A stretch of 21,706 bases of DNA from NCBI GenBank assembly GCA_003490025.1, contig DNJC01000032.1:1-21706 (forward strand), given 5' to 3'. Below, piece by piece: positions 7,322 to 14,439 of the stretch. Every line of letters starts with the position of its first letter. Within the stretch, counting starts at the first letter, position 1. The stretch is from Geobacter sp. GTDB lineage: Bacteria > Desulfobacterota > Desulfuromonadia > Geobacterales > Geobacteraceae. The notes below the pieces were generated by a model. That model saw only the letters and a list, made by a program, of their open reading frames with translations, made no database searches and was not told the DNA's origin. Position numbers and translations under genes: made by a program.

Positions 7322-7424
7322 TTTACGGGGATGCAGGGGATAAAAGGGATACAAACAAAACAAAAGCTTTTAAAGCTTTTAAAGGTTTTGGGTCATCCCC
7401 TTTATCCCCTGCATCCCCGTTAAA
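7322..7424. repeat. Large inverted repeat between actA and ccoN
   Basis: The left arm 7322-7350 and right arm 7394-7424 are inverted copies of a unit that contains ACGGGGATGCAGGGGATAAA, with one base indel and a mismatch. The stem would be near 28 base pairs around a 43-base AT-rich loop that itself holds two AAAGCTTTTAA-type units (7361-7384). It sits exactly at the junction between the ACIII genes and the cbb3 oxidase genes and is not a typical terminator, as no U-run follows the stem on the coding strand. Confidence 0.8.
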
Positions 7425-7442
7425 CGCCTTTGCCTCTGCTTT

Positions 7443-7997
7443 CTACCTGTGGCAGGTGAAGCAGTCGTGCGTCGCGTTGTTTTTCCGGTGGCACTGTATA
7501 CAGAAACCCATCTCGAACGTGCGTGCCGTCACTACCCGGTCCATGAGCGAGACATTTCCGTGACAGACGCCGCAGTCGACGCCGCGCTGGATGTGCATGG
7601 AGTGGTCGAAATAGACGAACTCCGGCAGCCAGTTGACCCGCTCCCAGACGACCGGTGCGTTGCGCGCCACGTGGTCCCGCAGCTTGGCGATGTACGGGTA
7701 GGTCCTGATGATGCGGGCGTGGCAGAGAAGACAGGTCTCCAGGGGCGGAATCCCGGCCCGCGCGGAACTCGCCGCACCGGTATGGCACATGAAGCAGCTG
7801 ACCCTTTTTACCTGCACGTGGACCCGGTGGCTGAACGGTATCGGCTGGCGCGGCCCGAGCCCGGCCGGGTATGGGATGTCCATGTACACGAGCGCCGCCG
7901 CGAGGGAGAGCGCGATGACGACCACGGCCGCCACGTCGGCCCAGCGCGGCATCGTTCTCCTTGCCTCGTCGGTCTTCTCTTCCGATCTGCCGGTCAT
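7443..7997 (-). CDS. actA: Pentaheme cytochrome c, ACIII subunit ActA
   Basis: A 184-residue protein with one N-terminal membrane helix (about 19-39) and five CxxCH heme sites: CFMCH (68-72), CLLCH (89-93), CGVCH (142-146), CIQCH (166-170) and CFTCH (179-183). Five hemes with a single anchor is the ActA pattern of alternative complex III; it would receive electrons from the quinol site and pass them to the monoheme cytochrome or the oxidase. The start overlaps the ActF stop by ATGA and is preceded by GAAGAGAAG. The gene order (ActA last, next to ccoN) differs from the usual ActABCDEF. A generic multiheme quinol dehydrogenase is the alternative, but the neighbours argue against it. Confidence 0.88.
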   Translation of the reverse strand: MTGRSEEKTDEARRTMPRWADVAAVVVIALSLAAALVYMDIPYPAGLGPRQPIPFSHRVHVQVKRVSCFMCHTGAASSARAGIPPLETCLLCHARIIRTYPYIAKLRDHVARNAPVVWERVNWLPEFVYFDHSMHIQRGVDCGVCHGNVSLMDRVVTARTFEMGFCIQCHRKNNATHDCFTCHR

Positions 7998-9079
7998 GGC
8001 TTCTTCTCTTCAGCCGGAAGCTCGACCGGGAGGAAACGGCGGCACCGCACCATCCCGAGGCCGAGCAGGCCGACGAACGCCACCGCCAGGGAGAGTTCGC
8101 TCACCCCCAACCGGACCAGGGGGTCGAAGGTCGGGGCCACGAGCCACCAGCGCTCCAGCCACATGGCGCAGAGGACCAGGAGCGAGATACCCCCCAGCGA
8201 CCAGCGCATCCGCTTCGACTTCTCGGTGAGAAGGAGCACCAGCGGACCGAAGTACCCCAGGCAGAGGAGGATGTAGGAGACGGCGGTCCACTGCGGGTTG
8301 TGCATGCGGGGCACCAGGAAACGGATCTCCCTGGGGAGGTTCTCGTACCAGAACGGGAGGAGGTGCGCGTACATGAGATAGGTGGTCATCAGGCTGAAGC
8401 CGACCATCAGCTTCCCCAGGTCATGGAGCTGGTCGGGTTCCGCGTCTTGCCGGCAGGAGGCGAGGAGAGCCCAGCAGGTCATCGCTATGTAGAGGCCGGA
8501 CATGAAGAAATAGCCGCCGGCGAGGTTGCTGTAGAAGTGGGGATCGAGCGCCATGACCAGGTCGAAGCCAAGCAGGGAAAAGACCAGGCAGTAGGTGAGG
8601 ACCAGGATGGTGCCGCAGCGCTCCCCGCGCCCCCGGCGCCGCTCCCGCAGGTAGTACCCCGCCAGTCCCCAGAAGGCTGTGAGCGCGGCCAGGTCGCGGC
8701 CGAAGAGGAAGGTGTTGTCGAGCCAGCCCCCCTGGTGGAAGTGCACCCCCGGCCAGGGAGCCCAGCGCGGGCTCCCGATCCAGAGGACGACCAGCGCCAG
8801 GATGGACGGGACGGCGAAGGCGGCGCCGGACATGGCGAGGCGTTCGATCCCGAAATGCCAGTGGCCGTTGCAGGTCCGCACCAGCGGCGGCCATACGACG
8901 AGCCCCCCGGCAAGCGAGGTGAAGAACAGGAAGTTGATCAGGAGCGAGCGCCAGGCACGGACGCCGTCGGCGCCGTTCAGCATGAGGAGCCAGGCTGCCA
9001 CCCCCGCCAGCGCAAGGAGCGCCCAGAGGGCCGTCCAGCCGCAGGGGGAGCGGAACCATTTCCCGTCACCGGCAGACAT
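7994..9079 (-). CDS. actF: ACIII membrane subunit ActF
   Basis: A 361-residue polytopic membrane protein with about ten hydrophobic segments and no heme motif. The sequence (for example YFFMSGLYIAM and FSLMTTYLMYAHLLPFWYEN, about 195-265, then MHNPQW) resembles ActF, the second NrfD-like membrane subunit of alternative complex III. It follows the ActC-ActD fusion directly, with a 14-base overlap, and GGAGG sits 7 bases before the ATG at 9079. It overlaps actA by ATGA. In known ACIII structures ActC and ActF form the membrane core and ActC carries the quinol site; the role here follows from that. Confidence 0.87.
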   Translation of the reverse strand: MSAGDGKWFRSPCGWTALWALLALAGVAAWLLMLNGADGVRAWRSLLINFLFFTSLAGGLVVWPPLVRTCNGHWHFGIERLAMSGAAFAVPSILALVVLWIGSPRWAPWPGVHFHQGGWLDNTFLFGRDLAALTAFWGLAGYYLRERRRGRGERCGTILVLTYCLVFSLLGFDLVMALDPHFYSNLAGGYFFMSGLYIAMTCWALLASCRQDAEPDQLHDLGKLMVGFSLMTTYLMYAHLLPFWYENLPREIRFLVPRMHNPQWTAVSYILLCLGYFGPLVLLLTEKSKRMRWSLGGISLLVLCAMWLERWWLVAPTFDPLVRLGVSELSLAVAFVGLLGLGMVRCRRFLPVELPAEEKKP

Positions 9080-10940
9080 GGATTTCCTCCGGCAAGGCGG
9101 GCGCCAGCTTCTCTTTCAGGGTGTCGATCTCCTTGGCCCCGCAGCTGACGACCAGGCCGAACTTGTCGCGTGAAAACCGGGGGTCGTAGTGCGACACCGT
9201 CCGGAGCCGGTACAGGCGGGCGAAGATGATGAGGCCGAGGAAATTGGCGAGGCTCCCGAGAAGAATGGTCCCCTCGAAACCGATCACGCAGAAGGGGATC
9301 CAGGAGAGCGGCGGCTTTCCCCCCACGATCAGCCTGTTCACCATGGAGGTCCCGGCGGCGAGCCAGAACCCGCCCACGAGGCCGCTCAGCGCCCCCGCCA
9401 GCGTGAAGAGCCGCACCGGGCTTTTGGGCTGCTTCCATACCGAATCGAGCGCCTCGATCTTCACCGGCGAGAAGGTCTCCATCACCCTGAAACCTGCGTC
9501 GCACGACCTCTTGGCCGCCTCCACGAGCCTCCCCGCGTTGGAAAAGACCGCCAGTACGCTCGGTTTCTCGTCTTCAATAGACTGCCGCACACGGCTTTCG
9601 CAATGGCCGGTGGGGACGATCTCCCCGTCCGCGATGCGTCCCTTCAGTTCGCTGAGCGGCACGGTGGGAAGCGTCTTGCTGAAGCAGAAGAACCAGAGGA
9701 AGAAGAAGCCGAAGGAGCCGAGCGTGATGAGAAGCTCCACCGGCCTCGGGAAGTAGCCTCCGAAGTTGTGCGGCAGGAAGTCGTGCGCCTGCGAGGTGAA
9801 GATTATCATCAGCCTTTCGAACCACATGCCGAGGTTCACCAGGAGCGAGATGACGAAGAGCGCGATCATGTTCCTGCGCATCTTCGCGATGATGAAAAGC
9901 CAGGGGACCAGCACGTTGCAGATCACGCAGAGCCAGTACATCCACCCGGCCGGGCCGAAGAGGCGCCACTTGTGGTTCTGCCACTCGATGAGGTCGCCGG
10001 AGTACCAGGCGATGAAGATCTCCACGGCGTAGGCGTAACCCACGATGGTCGCGGTGAGGATGATGGTCTTGGCCAGCATCTCGAAGTGGTGCGGCTGGAT
10101 CAGGCGCTCCAGGTGCAGAAGCTTTCTCATCGGGATGAGCAGGGTGAGCACCATGGCGAGACCCGAGTGTATGGCGCCCGCCACGAAGTAGGGGGGAAAG
10201 ATGGCGCTGTGCCACCCGGGGAGGAGGCTCATGGCGAAGTCCCAGGAAACCACCGAGTGGACCGAGACCACCAGCGGCGTGGCCAGGGCCGCGAAGAAGA
10301 GGTAGGAACGGCCGTAATGGCGCCACTGGGTCCCGGAGCCGGACCAGCCGAGGGCGAGGGCGCGGTAGATCCTGGTGCGGGCGTGCTCGGGGCCCAGCGA
10401 CTCCAGGTAGCGGTCGCGCGCCGCCGCGAGGTCCGGGATCATGCCGATGAACCAGAAGATGAGGCTCACGGTGAAATAGGTGCTGACGGCGCAGACGTCC
10501 CAGACCAGGGGGCTGACGAAGTTGGGCCAGATCTGGCGCTGGGAAGGGTAGGGGAGGATGTAGTAGGCGGCCCACAGGCGTCCCAGGTGGATCAGGGGGA
10601 AAAGCCCGGCGGTCATGATGGCGAAGATGGTCATCGCCTCCGCCGAGCGCGAGACGGCGTCGCGCCAGTGGGCGCGCAGCAGGTAGAGGATCGCCGAGAT
10701 GAGCGTCCCCGAGTGGGCGATCCCGACCCAGAAGACGAAGTTGGTGATGTAGACGGCCCAGCCGACCGGGCGGTTCAGGCCGGTCACCCCCATACCCGCC
10801 TGGACCTGGTACATGAGGCAGAGCCCCGCAACCCCTACCAGCCCGGCCAGCAAGGCGACGGCAAAGTAGAAGGCGACGCTCGGCCTCTGCATCGCGTTCA
10901 GGACGTCGTCGTTGATGTCGCCGTAGTTCAGGTCCGGCAT
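9066..10940 (-). CDS. actC-actD: ACIII fusion protein ActC-ActD
   Basis: A 624-residue protein. Residues 1 to about 425 are an NrfD-like polytopic membrane protein (ActC, the quinol-oxidising subunit) with features such as HSGTLISA (76-83), HLGRLW (118-123) and HSVVSWDF (228-235). Residues about 455-624 match ActD (DUF3341): AVFSN, AGFRVMETFSP (482-492), then two membrane helices around LVGGKP-type IVGGKPPLSW (538-547), ending in a short tail. In most ACIII operons actC and actD are separate genes; here they form one continuous frame with no internal stop. The ATG at 10940 follows GGGAG. It overlaps actF by 14 bases. Confidence 0.9.
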   Translation of the reverse strand: MPDLNYGDINDDVLNAMQRPSVAFYFAVALLAGLVGVAGLCLMYQVQAGMGVTGLNRPVGWAVYITNFVFWVGIAHSGTLISAILYLLRAHWRDAVSRSAEAMTIFAIMTAGLFPLIHLGRLWAAYYILPYPSQRQIWPNFVSPLVWDVCAVSTYFTVSLIFWFIGMIPDLAAARDRYLESLGPEHARTRIYRALALGWSGSGTQWRHYGRSYLFFAALATPLVVSVHSVVSWDFAMSLLPGWHSAIFPPYFVAGAIHSGLAMVLTLLIPMRKLLHLERLIQPHHFEMLAKTIILTATIVGYAYAVEIFIAWYSGDLIEWQNHKWRLFGPAGWMYWLCVICNVLVPWLFIIAKMRRNMIALFVISLLVNLGMWFERLMIIFTSQAHDFLPHNFGGYFPRPVELLITLGSFGFFFLWFFCFSKTLPTVPLSELKGRIADGEIVPTGHCESRVRQSIEDEKPSVLAVFSNAGRLVEAAKRSCDAGFRVMETFSPVKIEALDSVWKQPKSPVRLFTLAGALSGLVGGFWLAAGTSMVNRLIVGGKPPLSWIPFCVIGFEGTILLGSLANFLGLIIFARLYRLRTVSHYDPRFSRDKFGLVVSCGAKEIDTLKEKLAPALPEEIHVCR

Positions 10941-10954
10941 TAAGCTGCTCCCTT

Positions 10955-10990
10955 GATCGGTCGGATCGGTCCGATCGGGCCGATCAGTCC
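10955..10990. repeat. Four 9-base tandem repeats at the actB 3' end
   Basis: Four direct copies of a 9-base unit run in order GATCGGTCG, GATCGGTCC, GATCGGGCC, GATCAGTCC. They fill most of the short actB-actC gap and include the actB stop codon, which exists only because the fourth unit has an A (10986) where the others have G. Confidence 0.75.
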
Positions 10991-13905
10991 GATGAAACCC
11001 GCCTTAAAAACGTCACCGCCGGCTTGGTGTTCAGCTCCTCCAGGAGGTGGTAGCGGCGCGGGTCGCTCCGCGTGAGCCTGGTCACCTCCGCGTTCGGGTC
11101 GAGGAGATCGCCGAAGGTGAAGACCTTGGCCGGGCAGGTCTGCGCGCAGGCGGGCACGATCTCGCCGTCCCGGATCGGGCGCCTTTCCCGCGAGGCCCGG
11201 TACTCCGCCTGCCGGATACGCTGCACGCAGAAGGTGCATTTCTCCATGACGCCGCGGCCTCGCACCGTCACTTCCGGGTTCAGCTGCAGGTCGAGCGGCT
11301 TGCGCCATTCGACGTTGACCCAGTTGAACCTCCGCACCTTGTACGGGCAGTTGTTGGAACAGTAGCGGGTGCCGATGCAGCGGTTGTAGATCTGGGCGTT
11401 CAGCCCTTCCTCGTTGTGCACGGCGGCGTACACCGGGCAGACCGGTTCGCATGGCGCGGCGTCGCAGTGCTGGCAATGCAGCGGCAGCCAGGCGTAGCGG
11501 AGATCCTGTGGCGCCCTCCGGTAAGGGGCTACCCGAAGCCACGCCATCTCCCGCCCGCCCCCCACGTGGTCCTTCCCGATCACCGGGATGTTGTTCTCGG
11601 CATAGCAGGCCACCGCGCACGCCCCGCACCCGATGCAGCGCTGCAGGTCGATCACCATGCCCCAGCGGTGCTTCTTGTGTTCGTGCGCGGGGTACATGTC
11701 CCGGTCTGGGTGGTACCCCTGCGCGAGCGGCAGGCGCAGCGGGTCCCCTTCCCCGGGGCGCATGGCGCGGAGCAGGGCAAGCGGCGCCGACCTGAGCAGC
11801 TCGCGGCCCAACTGCTCCTGGCTCCCGGCGGTACGGGCCAGCGTCTTCAGGTTCACCCCGAACACCCTGCTGATACGGCAGGAGGCGAACATGGAACCTT
11901 CCTGGGGCTCCCCAAAAAGGGAAAAGGCATTCACCCCCACACCCCTCGCGTTTTTGCCCAAGGCCGTATGTCCCTGCCCCAGCCCGATCGCCACCGTGTG
12001 CTCGCTCACCTCCGGCGTTACCCGGACCGGCGCCTGCACCACGCCCGTCAGGGTGGTGAGCTGGATCAGGTCTCCGTCCTCGATGTCGAGCACCGCCGCC
12101 TTTTTCGGGTGCAGGTCGATCCAGTTGTCCCAGACGATGAAGCTGATCGGGTCGGGCGCTTCCTGCAGCCAACCCCGGTTCGCCAGCCGCCCGTCGAAGA
12201 GCATGACGGAGGCCCAGGGCCAAAGCTCGGCTACGTCGGTGCGGATCGGTGGCGCCGCCGTCGAGGCGAATGTCAGCGCCGCCGGGCGGAAGGCGGGTGA
12301 CGGTTCCGTGGCGCCCAGCGGGGCGGCGCTCCAGCTTCCCCCTTTGCGCAGCGCTCCGGTCCAGGCGTCTTCACCGGAGGTCGTGCCGCCACCTGCCCCG
12401 CCCGGGCCGGTCCAGCGCCTTTTCAGCCAGTCGGCGAAGTCCGTCGGCGCGGTCCCCCCCTTCTCCATGGTGAGAGGCCGCCCCGCCTGCCGGGCAAGGG
12501 CGAGAAAGACATCCCCGGCGCTGCGGGTGTCGTAAAGGCGCCCCATGGCCGGTTGCACGAGCCCCTGTATCCCCGGCTCGGGCTCGTAATCCCCCCACGA
12601 TTCCAGGGGAGAGTCCATCGGAAGGACCCAGGTCGCCTGTTGCGCCGTTTCATCCGTCATGGTCCCGAGATACACGACCGCTCCCGCCCGGCCCAGCTGC
12701 GTCGCTGCGCCGGGTCGGCTGTAGACGGGGTTGGTGTCGTGCACGAAGACGATGTCCCGGGGGCCGAGGGACGCCAGAAAGTCGGCCAGCTCCGCCTCGC
12801 GCGCCGTCCTGCTCAGCGCGTGCGGACGTGTGAAGTCCACCGTTTTGCCGATGCTCCCTGCGGTGTAGTTGAGGAGGGCGGCGCAAATCGCCGTCTCCGT
12901 GGCAAGGGGCGTGGTCGCCGCTTCCGGCCCGGCCAGCGCGACGGGCGACCGTGCCGAGGTGAAAGCCTGCGCCAGGCCGACCAGCGTCTGCTGCGATATA
13001 CCCGGGATCTCGGCGCCCTCCGCGAGCATGGTGCCGATGACGCCCCGGACCGGGGAGAGGTCGTTTTTCTGCCAGCCATGATCGATGATGATCTTGAGGA
13101 GCGCCGCCGCGACCACCCGCTCCAGTCCGGGCGGTACCTGCAGGAAGGTGTCCGCGTTTGACGCCGTCAGCGAGAGCCTCGGCCCCACGTAGACCATCCG
13201 GTTCATCCCGGAGCCTTCCCGGTAGGAGTGCATGTCGGCGAACTGCTGCGCGTAGGAAACGGGGGATACCCAGGTTTCCAGGAAGTTGGCGGAGAAGCTG
13301 AGGATGAAGTCGCTTTTTTCCAGATCGTAGCGCGGGATCACGGGGAGGTTGAACAGCTGCTGGTGCGCCCCCCTCAACCCCTCGTAGCTGAAGGCTTCGT
13401 AGAAGAACACCCGGTCGGACCCGAAAGCCGCGGCGAAGCGGGTCATCACCTCCGCGAGGGCGCCCGTCTGGAGGCTGGAGAGGACGGCCACGCTGCCGCC
13501 GGCGGAGAGCCTGGAGGAGATGGCGCCTAAGGCCTCCTCCCAGGAGCGCCTTTGCGGAGCCTCCCCCCGGCGCCGGTAGAGCACCTGCTGCACCCGGTCC
13601 GGGTCGTAGAGACCCTGCAGCGCCGACTGGCCGCGGGGGCAGAGCCCTCCCCGGTTCACCGGGTGGTCGGGGTTCCCCTCGGCCTTCGTCACCCGCCCGT
13701 CCCGGTGCGACAGGTGCATCCCGCAACCGGCGGGGCACTCCCGGCAGGTGGTGGCAAAGACGGTCCAGGCGCCGGGGCGGATGTTCTCAGGCGGGATCAC
13801 CTTGGGGATCAGCTTGTTGACCAGTTTCCGGGGAGGATCGGTGACCAGAGCGATGCTGCTCCCTCCGGTCACCCACAGAAACGTTCGCCTGGAAATGTCG
13901 GACAT
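10984..13905 (-). CDS. actB: ACIII molybdopterin-like/iron-sulfur subunit ActB
   Basis: A 973-residue protein. The N-terminus has a Tat-type signal (SRRTFLW, residues 5-11), so it is exported folded. Residues about 45-730 are a molybdopterin-oxidoreductase-like domain. Residues about 743-973 are a ferredoxin-like domain with cysteine groups CIGCGACAVAC (757-767), CQHCDAAPCEPVC (811-823), CIGTRYCSNNC (843-853) and C890/C893/C920/C924. The Thr in CIGT fits the 3Fe-4S site known in ActB. Unlike the ActB proteins I recall, the N-terminal domain keeps C54, C57, C61 and C89, a possible extra 4Fe-4S site. The start is set at 13905 because MSDISRR matches a Tat start; the ribosome site is weak, and the GTG at 13926 has none. 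Confidence 0.9.
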   Translation of the reverse strand: MSDISRRTFLWVTGGSSIALVTDPPRKLVNKLIPKVIPPENIRPGAWTVFATTCRECPAGCGMHLSHRDGRVTKAEGNPDHPVNRGGLCPRGQSALQGLYDPDRVQQVLYRRRGEAPQRRSWEEALGAISSRLSAGGSVAVLSSLQTGALAEVMTRFAAAFGSDRVFFYEAFSYEGLRGAHQQLFNLPVIPRYDLEKSDFILSFSANFLETWVSPVSYAQQFADMHSYREGSGMNRMVYVGPRLSLTASNADTFLQVPPGLERVVAAALLKIIIDHGWQKNDLSPVRGVIGTMLAEGAEIPGISQQTLVGLAQAFTSARSPVALAGPEAATTPLATETAICAALLNYTAGSIGKTVDFTRPHALSRTAREAELADFLASLGPRDIVFVHDTNPVYSRPGAATQLGRAGAVVYLGTMTDETAQQATWVLPMDSPLESWGDYEPEPGIQGLVQPAMGRLYDTRSAGDVFLALARQAGRPLTMEKGGTAPTDFADWLKRRWTGPGGAGGGTTSGEDAWTGALRKGGSWSAAPLGATEPSPAFRPAALTFASTAAPPIRTDVAELWPWASVMLFDGRLANRGWLQEAPDPISFIVWDNWIDLHPKKAAVLDIEDGDLIQLTTLTGVVQAPVRVTPEVSEHTVAIGLGQGHTALGKNARGVGVNAFSLFGEPQEGSMFASCRISRVFGVNLKTLARTAGSQEQLGRELLRSAPLALLRAMRPGEGDPLRLPLAQGYHPDRDMYPAHEHKKHRWGMVIDLQRCIGCGACAVACYAENNIPVIGKDHVGGGREMAWLRVAPYRRAPQDLRYAWLPLHCQHCDAAPCEPVCPVYAAVHNEEGLNAQIYNRCIGTRYCSNNCPYKVRRFNWVNVEWRKPLDLQLNPEVTVRGRGVMEKCTFCVQRIRQAEYRASRERRPIRDGEIVPACAQTCPAKVFTFGDLLDPNAEVTRLTRSDPRRYHLLEELNTKPAVTFLRRVSSD

Positions 13906-13969
13906 CGGCTGACCCCGCGGCGTCACTCATTACATATAATTAATTGGATTCAAGATGAAAAAACATTAA

Positions 13970-14000
13970 CCTCTTTTATCAAGAGGGTGCAGGTTGTCAA
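13970..14000 (-). promoter_or_regulatory. Candidate promoter and operator of the ACIII-cbb3 operon
   Basis: Read on the minus strand, TTGACA (14000-13995) is followed after 16 bases by TAAAAG (13978-13973), a fair sigma-70 pair about 68 bases before the actB start. The -10 lies inside an inverted repeat, CCTCTT-N5-AAGAGG (13970-13986), a possible operator. I do not recognise a complete FNR site (only one TTGAT half). The assignment is by eye. Confidence 0.4.
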
Positions 14001-14131
14001 GGGAAGCGGGTTTAAAGGCATGACGCGCCTGGAGTTGACAAAGGAGTGAGGGGATCCATGGACCTCAATGGATTAGAAATAAATTAACTAATTAGAGTCT
14101 GGAGTGGTCCCGGAAGAGAGAAGCGGACATG

Positions 14132-14153
14132 AAAAAGGCGGCTTGCGCCGCCT
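14132..14153 (-). terminator. Rho-independent terminator after DUF1328 gene
   Basis: On the minus strand the RNA reads GGCGGC-GCAA-GCCGCC followed directly by five U. The stem is six to seven G/C-rich pairs with a stable GCAA tetraloop. It lies 25 bases past the stop of the DUF1328 gene and separates it from the respiratory operon. Confidence 0.9.
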
Positions 14154-14177
14154 CGATCAAATGTTTATACCACCTCG

Positions 14178-14354
14178 CTAACGGGTGATGCTTCGTCCTG
14201 CGAGAAGAGCCGCGACCAACATGACGACTGCGATAGCCAAGAACAGGTAGAACAGCAACTTAGCTATACCGGCTGCAGCGGTGGCGATGCCGCCGAACCC
14301 GAAGACTGCGGCGACGATGGAAATAATGAAGAATATGACGGCCCATCGTAACAT
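14178..14354 (-). CDS. DUF1328 (YtjA-like) small membrane protein
   Basis: A 58-residue protein that begins MLRWAVIFFIISIVAAVFGF and ends GRSITR. It has two hydrophobic helices with a glycine-rich turn (FGFGGIATAAAGIAKLLFY region), the usual form of DUF1328/YtjA proteins, which are 50-60 residues long and of unknown function. GGAGGTGA lies 7 bases before the ATG. It has its own extended -10 promoter upstream and its own terminator downstream, so it is a single-gene unit. Stress-linked expression is often suggested for such proteins, but nothing here shows it. Confidence 0.9.
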   Translation of the reverse strand: MLRWAVIFFIISIVAAVFGFGGIATAAAGIAKLLFYLFLAIAVVMLVAALLAGRSITR

Positions 14355-14396
14355 GACTTCTCACCTCCCCGCCTCCTCATTAGTTCTTCTAAACAA

Positions 14397-14405
14397 AGTA
14401 TAGCA
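14397..14405 (-). promoter_or_regulatory. Extended -10 promoter for DUF1328 gene
   Basis: The minus strand reads TGCTATACT, an extended -10 (TGn plus TATACT, five of six to TATAAT), with only a poor -35 upstream. It would give a leader of about 36 bases before the strong ribosome site of the DUF1328 gene. Confidence 0.5.
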
Positions 14406-14439
14406 TAGGCATCTGAGGTAATAAAAGCTTGTGTTTATG

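Noticed and set aside
9189..10943. 584-residue plus-strand open frame opposite the ActC-ActD fusion
   Set aside because: Composition is charged low-complexity with no recognisable motif, and the minus strand has a clear functional gene with intact membrane segments.
10940..12223. 427-residue minus-strand frame overlapping actB
   Set aside because: It is another frame of actB; the Fe-S motifs are found only in the actB frame. Its tail simply reads the 9-base tandem repeats.
14058..14087. Plus-strand ATG with a purine-rich upstream site giving a nine-residue peptide
   Set aside because: Too short to support and no downstream gene on that strand to act as a leader for.
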